A stretch of DNA of 11,059 nt, from contig CAKKRN010000196.1 of assembly GCA_919902745.1 (NCBI GenBank), positions 1-11,059 of the forward strand. Direction: 5' to 3'. This DNA is from Syntrophaceae bacterium. Lineage in GTDB: Bacteria > Desulfobacterota > Syntrophia > Syntrophales > UBA5619. The translations under genes and the position numbers were made by a program. Below are positions 7,474-11,059 of this stretch, piece after piece; the first letter of the stretch is position 1, and each line of letters opens with the position of its first letter. The notes under the pieces were generated by a model. The model ran no database searches. It had not been told where the DNA came from and worked only from the letters and a program-made list of their open reading frames with translations.

Positions 7474-7595
7474 GACCTTTTGTAGTTCCTGTTGGGAATG
7501 TCTATTCTTGATTTGAAGAGGGATTACATCCAGTTCCGACCGTGATACAGGTTGGGCTTGAACGTGGGGACAGGGAATTAAATTGCCGGCCTCCC
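7474..7595 (+). other. Non-coding gap with a possible repeat fragment
   Basis: I find no convincing gene, tRNA or terminator hairpin between the NrdD-like stop and the gmhA promoter. Base composition is less GC-rich than in the flanking genes. It contains GGGGACAGGGAATTAAATT (7566-7584), a string I associate with degraded REP/Y1-transposase-linked repeats in deltaproteobacteria; this is memory-based and weak. Confidence 0.3.
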
Positions 7596-7624
7596 TTGAC
7601 AGGGTCCGGGTCGATTCTTATATT
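7596..7624 (+). promoter_or_regulatory. Near-consensus sigma70 promoter of the gmhA-grpE-dnaK operon
   Basis: A perfect -35 TTGACA (7596-7601) is followed after 17 bp by TATATT (7619-7624), five of six to the -10 consensus. Transcription would start near 7631, leaving a leader of about 40 nt that includes the gmhA Shine-Dalgarno. This is the best promoter in the window and, with only 7 bp between gmhA and grpE, the only obvious one for the downstream chaperone genes. It is housekeeping-type rather than heat-shock-type. Confidence 0.85.
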
Positions 7625-7671
7625 AGGCGCGATTTTCAAGGATTGCTGAAAAACGGGCGGGAAAGGGCGCC

Positions 7672-8256
7672 ATGGAAGATTACATCATCAAAATATTCCG
7701 AGAGTCGTGCCAGGTCAAGGAGGCTTTTGTAAACGACAACCTGAACCGGATCGTGGCTGTGGTCGGGGCGGTGACGGCGGCGCTGAAGGCGGGCAACAAG
7801 ATTCTTCTGTTCGGAAACGGCGGCTCCGCGGCGGACGCCCAGCACCTGGCGGCGGAATTTGTGAACCGGTTCGTGATCGAGAGGCCGCCCCTTCCCGCCA
7901 TTGCTCTGACGACCGATACGTCGGTCATCACCAGCATCGGGAACGACTACGATTTTGCGGATATCTTCAGCAAGCAGATTCGGGCGATCGGCCAAAAGGG
8001 CGATATCGCCTGGGGAATGAGCACCAGCGGCGCCTCCGTGAACGTGGTCAAGGGGTTGGAGGCTGCAAAGAAAATCGGTATGGTCACGATCGGTCTGACC
8101 GGCCGGGATGGCGGCGACGTCGCCCGGATTGCGGATCACGCGCTGAACGTTTCTTCCACCAGCACCCCCCGCATCCAGGAGGTGCATATCACGGTGGGGC
8201 ACGTGATCTGCGAGATGGTGGATTTCAGGCTCTTTCAGAGACCGGATATGAAATAG
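7672..8256 (+). CDS. gmhA: Phosphoheptose isomerase (sedoheptulose-7-phosphate isomerase)
   Basis: 194-aa cytoplasmic SIS-domain enzyme that converts sedoheptulose 7-phosphate to D-glycero-D-manno-heptose 7-phosphate, the first step of ADP-heptose synthesis for the lipopolysaccharide inner core. The phosphate loop is FGNGGSAADAQH (47-58) and a second sugar-phosphate site is STSGAS (117-122). The zinc ligands line up with E. coli GmhA: His58 and Glu62 (for His61/Glu65), Gln169 and His177 (for Gln172/His180, same spacing of 8, in RIQEVH). Length is close to the 192 aa of E. coli. GGGAAAGG (7659-7666) precedes ATG 7672 by 5 nt, just inside the leader of a strong promoter. It implies a heptose-containing outer membrane. 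It is first in an operon with grpE and dnaK, an unusual partner for heat-shock genes; the gap to grpE is 7 bp. Confidence 0.95.
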   Translation: MEDYIIKIFRESCQVKEAFVNDNLNRIVAVVGAVTAALKAGNKILLFGNGGSAADAQHLAAEFVNRFVIERPPLPAIALTTDTSVITSIGNDYDFADIFSKQIRAIGQKGDIAWGMSTSGASVNVVKGLEAAKKIGMVTIGLTGRDGGDVARIADHALNVSSTSTPRIQEVHITVGHVICEMVDFRLFQRPDMK

Positions 8257-8263
8257 GAGAGTC

Positions 8264-8899
8264 ATGGTCGCAAAGATGAAAAAGCATACAGCGGAGGCCG
8301 GCGAAGGCCTTCCGAAGAAAACGGCGGAGCCGCAGGCGGCGGTTGGCGGGCCGGAAGCGGAACTTGCCGGAGAGACGGCTAAGGCGGAAGATCTGATGGT
8401 GAAACTTGAGGAAGCGGAGAAGAAGGCCGCGGACAACTACGACAAATACGTGCGCACCGTCGCCGAGCTCGATAATTACCGGAAACGCGCCGCCCGGGAA
8501 AAGGCGGACGCGATTCAATACGGAAACGAGAATCTCCTCCGGGACATCCTGCCGCTTGTCGACGGCATGGACCGCGCCCTCGAACATGCATGCAATTCTG
8601 AGGACTTCGAGGCCTTCAGAAAGGGGCTCAAGCTGCTTCAGGGACAACTGCTGGGTTGTCTGCAGAAACACGGCGTGGAGATGATCGATACGGAGGGGAA
8701 GGACTTTGATCCCCATGTTCATGAGGCGATGATGCAGGTGGAGAGCGTAGAACATGAGGACAGCCAGGTGGTCGGCGAGTTCGAACGGGGGTATCTGCTG
8801 AACGGCAGGTTGCTCCGACCGGCGAAGGTCTCCGTCTGCAAACGCCCCTCAAGGGGCGGTGACCGGGAAAATAATTGCGAAAATGGGACGGCTTCGTAA
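8264..8899 (+). CDS. grpE: GrpE nucleotide exchange factor
   Basis: 211-aa co-chaperone that releases ADP from DnaK. An acidic, low-complexity N-terminus (1-45) leads into the long helix of the dimer (about 45-105, AELDNYRKRAAREK) and the beta-wing domain with the GrpE signature: FDPHVHEAM (148-156) and GYLLNGRLLRPAKVSV (176-191). AGGAG (8255-8259), overlapping the gmhA stop, precedes ATG 8264 by 4 nt, so translation is probably coupled to gmhA. About 18 residues after VSVCK are not typical of GrpE. They include codons over a CGCCCCT/AGGGGCG palindrome (8843-8858), and the last three residues (Thr-Ala-Ser) and the stop codon are supplied by the left terminal repeat of the inserted element that follows. 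The core domains are complete, so the protein should work. Confidence 0.94.
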   Translation: MVAKMKKHTAEAGEGLPKKTAEPQAAVGGPEAELAGETAKAEDLMVKLEEAEKKAADNYDKYVRTVAELDNYRKRAAREKADAIQYGNENLLRDILPLVDGMDRALEHACNSEDFEAFRKGLKLLQGQLLGCLQKHGVEMIDTEGKDFDPHVHEAMMQVESVEHEDSQVVGEFERGYLLNGRLLRPAKVSVCKRPSRGGDRENNCENGTAS

Positions 8900-9011
8900 A
8901 AAGGCCGCAGGCAAGGCGCGCGAATCCTGAGGAATGAGGCGTACTTTGTCGTACGCCGCAATGACGAAGTATGAAGCGCAACGCAGCATCCGGGATTTTT
9001 ACGAAGCCGTC
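8887..9011 (+). mobile_element. 125-bp MITE-like palindromic element between grpE and dnaK
   Basis: Perfect 16-bp terminal inverted repeats, GACGGCTTCGTAAAAA (8887-8902) and TTTTTACGAAGCCGTC (8996-9011), bound a non-coding segment. At its centre is a perfect 7-bp hairpin GGCGTAC/GTACGCC (8938-8944 and 8951-8957) with a 6-nt loop, flanked by imperfectly complementary arms. Size, terminal repeats, internal near-palindrome and lack of a reading frame fit a miniature inverted-repeat element moved in trans. I associate AATCCTGAGGAATGAGGCG (8922-8940) and the terminal repeats with dispersed repeats in Syntrophales-like genomes, but cannot check copy number here. No target-site duplication is obvious. 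The left repeat contains the grpE stop codon (8897-8899); the right repeat ends 10 bp before the dnaK Shine-Dalgarno. Confidence 0.8.
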
Positions 9012-9021
9012 AAGAATCATT

Positions 9022-9031
9022 AAGGAGGAGG
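9022..9031 (+). promoter_or_regulatory. Strong dnaK ribosome binding site
   Basis: The purine block AAGGAGGAGG (9022-9031) holds two overlapping Shine-Dalgarno cores: AAGGAGG, 13 nt from the ATG, and AGGAGG (9026-9031), 10 nt from it. It is the strongest such site in the window, which suits independent and high translation of dnaK despite the inserted hairpin upstream. Confidence 0.75.
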
Positions 9032-9041
9032 AATAAGTATC

Positions 9042-10976
9042 ATGGGAAAGATTATCGGAATCGATTTGGGAACAACGAACTCGTGCGTCGCGGTGATGGA
9101 AGGCGGGGACCCCGTCGTGATCGCGAACCAGGAGGGGAATCGGACGACCCCCTCGATGGTGGCCTTCACGGAGAGCGGGGAGCGGCAGGTGGGGCAGGTC
9201 GCAAAGCGGCAGGCCGTCACCAACTCGGAGAACACCGTCTACGCGATCAAGCGGCTCATCGGGAGAAAATACAATTCGAAAGAGGTTCAGTACGACAAAA
9301 CGGTCAGCCCGTTCAAGATCACCGAGGCCGGAAACGGCGACGCGCAGGTGACGATCCGGGGGCGGAACTACAGCCCGGCCGAGATCTCCTCGATGATCCT
9401 GACGAAGATGAAGCAGACCGCCGACGATTACCTCGGGGAGAAGATCACCGATGCGGTCATCACCGTGCCGGCCTACTTCAATGACTCCCAGCGGCAAGCG
9501 ACGAAAGACGCCGGCAAGATCGCGGGGCTGAACGTGCTCCGGATCATCAACGAGCCGACGGCGGCGGCCCTCGCCTACGGCCTCGACAAGAAGAAAGACG
9601 AGAAGATCGCCGTCTTCGATCTCGGCGGCGGGACCTTCGATATCTCGATCCTCGAACTGGGCGACGGCGTCTTTGAAGTCAAGTCCACGAACGGCGACAC
9701 CCACCTGGGCGGCGAGGATTACGACCAGCGGCTGATCGAGTACCTGGCCACCGAATTCAAGAAGGACCAGGGTATCGACATCCGGAAGGACAAGATGGCC
9801 CTTCAGCGGATCAAGGAGGCGGCGGAGAAGGCGAAGATGGAGCTCTCCAGCTCGATGGAGACGGATGTCAACCTCCCCTTCATCACGGCCGACGCCTCGG
9901 GGCCGAAGCACATGAACATCAGGCTGACCCGGGCGAAGTTAGAGGCCATCGTCGAGGACCTGATCGAAAAGATGGTTCCGCCCTGCCTGACGGCGCTGAA
10001 GGACGCGAAGCTGACCCCGGCCGACATCGACGAGGTGATCCTCGTCGGCGGGATGACCCGGATGCCCCGCGTTCAGCAGAAGGTCAAGGAGATCTTCGGA
10101 AAAGAACCCAACAAGGGGGTCAACCCGGATGAGGTGGTTGCCGTCGGGGCGGCCATCCAGGGAGGCGTCCTGACCGGCGACGTGAAGGACGTGCTGCTGC
10201 TCGACGTGACGCCGCTTTCTCTCGGCATCGAAACATTGGGCGGCGTCATGACACGGCTCATCGAGAAGAACACGACGATCCCGACCAAGAAAAGTCAGGT
10301 CTTTTCGACGGCGGCGGACAACCAGCCGGCGGTGAGCATCCACGTTCTCCAGGGCGAAAGGTCCATGGCGGGCGACAACCGGACGCTCGGGCGGTTCGAA
10401 CTTGTAGGGATCCCCGCGGCGCCGCGCGGCGTGCCGCAGATCGAGGTGACCTTTGACATCGACGCGAACGGCATCGTTCACGTCTCGGCGAAGGATCTGG
10501 GCACCGGCAAGGAGCAGAGCATCCGGATCACCGCCTCCAGCGGTCTCTCCGAAGAGGAGATCAAGAAGCTGGTGAAGGATGCCGACGCCCACGCCGAGGA
10601 GGACAAGAAGAAAAAGGAACTGATCGAGGCGAGAAACCACGCCGACTCGCTGGCCTACAGTGTGGAGAAGAACGTCAAGGAGTTCGGCGACAAGATCGAC
10701 GCCGCCGAAAAGGCGAAGATCGAAGAGGGTATCGCCAAGGTGAGGAAGGCGATCGAGGGCGACGACCTTGAGGCGATCAAGGCGGCCCAGGAGGAGCTGA
10801 CCAACGCCTCCCACAAGCTGGCCGAGGCGATGTACGCCAAAACCGCACAGCAGCAGGCGGGTGCGGGCGCCGGTCCCCAGCCGGGAGCGGACGCCGGGCC
10901 GGGCGCGGGTGCGCAGGCCGGCGGCAAGAAGGATGACGACGTGGTTGACGCCGACTTCGAGGATGTGAAGAAGTAA
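9042..10976 (+). CDS. dnaK: Chaperone protein DnaK (Hsp70)
   Basis: 644-aa cytoplasmic ATP-dependent chaperone that binds unfolded polypeptides with DnaJ and GrpE. The nucleotide-binding domain shows [10 protein letters not shown] (5-14), [10 protein letters not shown] (191-200, with autophosphorylation-type Thr198), [10 protein letters not shown] (171-180) and [17 protein letters not shown] (332-348). The interdomain linker is VLLLDVTP (384-391). The beta-sandwich substrate domain (SLGIETLGG onward) and helical lid follow. A Gly/Ala/Pro/Gln-rich tail from about 603 ends in the acidic [14 protein letters not shown]. Length is normal for the family. It is separated from grpE by 142 bp, almost all of it the MITE-like element, and is followed at once by a terminator, so dnaJ is not in this operon. 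Expression probably comes from read-through from the gmhA promoter; no separate promoter or CIRCE operator is visible before it. Confidence 0.98.
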   Translation: MGKIIGIDLGTTNSCVAVMEGGDPVVIANQEGNRTTPSMVAFTESGERQVGQVAKRQAVTNSENTVYAIKRLIGRKYNSKEVQYDKTVSPFKITEAGNGDAQVTIRGRNYSPAEISSMILTKMKQTADDYLGEKITDAVITVPAYFNDSQRQATKDAGKIAGLNVLRIINEPTAAALAYGLDKKKDEKIAVFDLGGGTFDISILELGDGVFEVKSTNGDTHLGGEDYDQRLIEYLATEFKKDQGIDIRKDKMALQRIKEAAEKAKMELSSSMETDVNLPFITADASGPKHMNIRLTRAKLEAIVEDLIEKMVPPCLTALKDAKLTPADIDEVILVGGMTRMPRVQQKVKEIFGKEPNKGVNPDEVVAVGAAIQGGVLTGDVKDVLLLDVTPLSLGIETLGGVMTRLIEKNTTIPTKKSQVFSTAADNQPAVSIHVLQGERSMAGDNRTLGRFELVGIPAAPRGVPQIEVTFDIDANGIVHVSAKDLGTGKEQSIRITASSGLSEEEIKKLVKDADAHAEEDKKKKELIEARNHADSLAYSVEKNVKEFGDKIDAAEKAKIEEGIAKVRKAIEGDDLEAIKAAQEELTNASHKLAEAMYAKTAQQQAGAGAGPQPGADAGPGAGAQAGGKKDDDVVDADFEDVKK

Positions 10977-10994
10977 TTTTGGTTGAGACCAACG

Positions 10995-11031
10995 GCCCGG
11001 ACCTCCCATGCGGATGTCCGGGCTTTTTTTT
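10995..11031 (+). terminator. Strong Rho-independent terminator after dnaK
   Basis: GCCCGGAC (10995-11002) pairs perfectly with GTCCGGGC (11016-11023). After one mismatch, TCC/GGA pairs inside the loop, and eight T residues follow (11024-11031). It begins 18 bp after the dnaK stop codon. The last 28 bases of the window show no feature. Confidence 0.93.
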
Positions 11032-11059
11032 GTCGACGACGGGCCCCGGTGTGGTATAA

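Noticed and set aside
8900..9041. CIRCE operator or sigma32 promoter in front of dnaK
   Set aside because: No TTAGCACTC/GAGTGCTAA inverted repeat is present, and the only inverted repeats belong to the MITE-like element.
8628..9911. Minus-strand open frame (427 codons) across grpE, the repeat and dnaK
   Set aside because: It runs through the non-coding repeat and antisense to highly conserved dnaK; no domain is recognisable.
1..11059. CRISPR array, tRNA or rRNA genes
   Set aside because: No regularly spaced direct repeats and no tRNA- or rRNA-like conserved segments were seen on either strand.

Overview
The window looks like a chromosomal segment of a GC-rich, strictly anaerobic Gram-negative bacterium, most likely a deltaproteobacterium of the Syntrophales type. 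This is an inference from gene content: a FadB/FadJ-type beta-oxidation enzyme, a class III (oxygen-sensitive) ribonucleotide reductase homologue, a DUF169 protein, a lipopolysaccharide heptose gene (gmhA), and a short inverted-repeat element of a kind I associate with that group. No taxonomic marker is present.

Layout. (i) 1-1656 (+): 3' part of a fused enoyl-CoA hydratase/3-hydroxyacyl-CoA dehydrogenase, followed by a clear intrinsic terminator (1705-1746). (ii) About 1758-1922 (-): C-terminal stub of a zinc-type alcohol/sorbitol/threonine dehydrogenase, with the rest of the gene gone. (iii) 2050-2955 (+): ten-helix DMT/EamA transporter resembling the YddG amino-acid exporter group. (iv) 2986-3813 (-): DUF169 protein, convergent with the transporter and divergent from the next gene. 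(v) 3974-5389 and 5389-7473 (+): a SAMHD1-like HD dNTP triphosphohydrolase translationally coupled (stop and start share one base) to a NrdD-like class III ribonucleotide reductase homologue. (vi) 7596-11031 (+): near-consensus sigma70 promoter, then gmhA, grpE, a 125-bp MITE-like element, dnaK and a strong intrinsic terminator.

The most unusual part is region (v). The HD protein keeps every metal-binding and catalytic His/Asp expected of a SAMHD1-type dNTPase. Its partner keeps the full-length NrdD fold, N-terminal ATP-cone-like region and C-terminal zinc ribbon, but the glycyl-radical motif reads RITQYYS where I expect RxTGYxS. The positions I would align with two catalytic cysteines also look changed (Ser163, and a CGC loop in place of CCR). 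If alignment confirms this, the pair is an intact dNTPase coupled to a non-canonical or regulatory RNR-like protein, with no nrdG activase beside it. This is the best candidate for an undescribed system here.

The second point of interest is the gmhA-grpE-[MITE]-dnaK operon. The element sits between grpE and dnaK, supplies the grpE stop codon and last three residues, and places a hairpin between two chaperone genes whose stoichiometry matters. The operon lacks hrcA and dnaJ, and no CIRCE element is visible.
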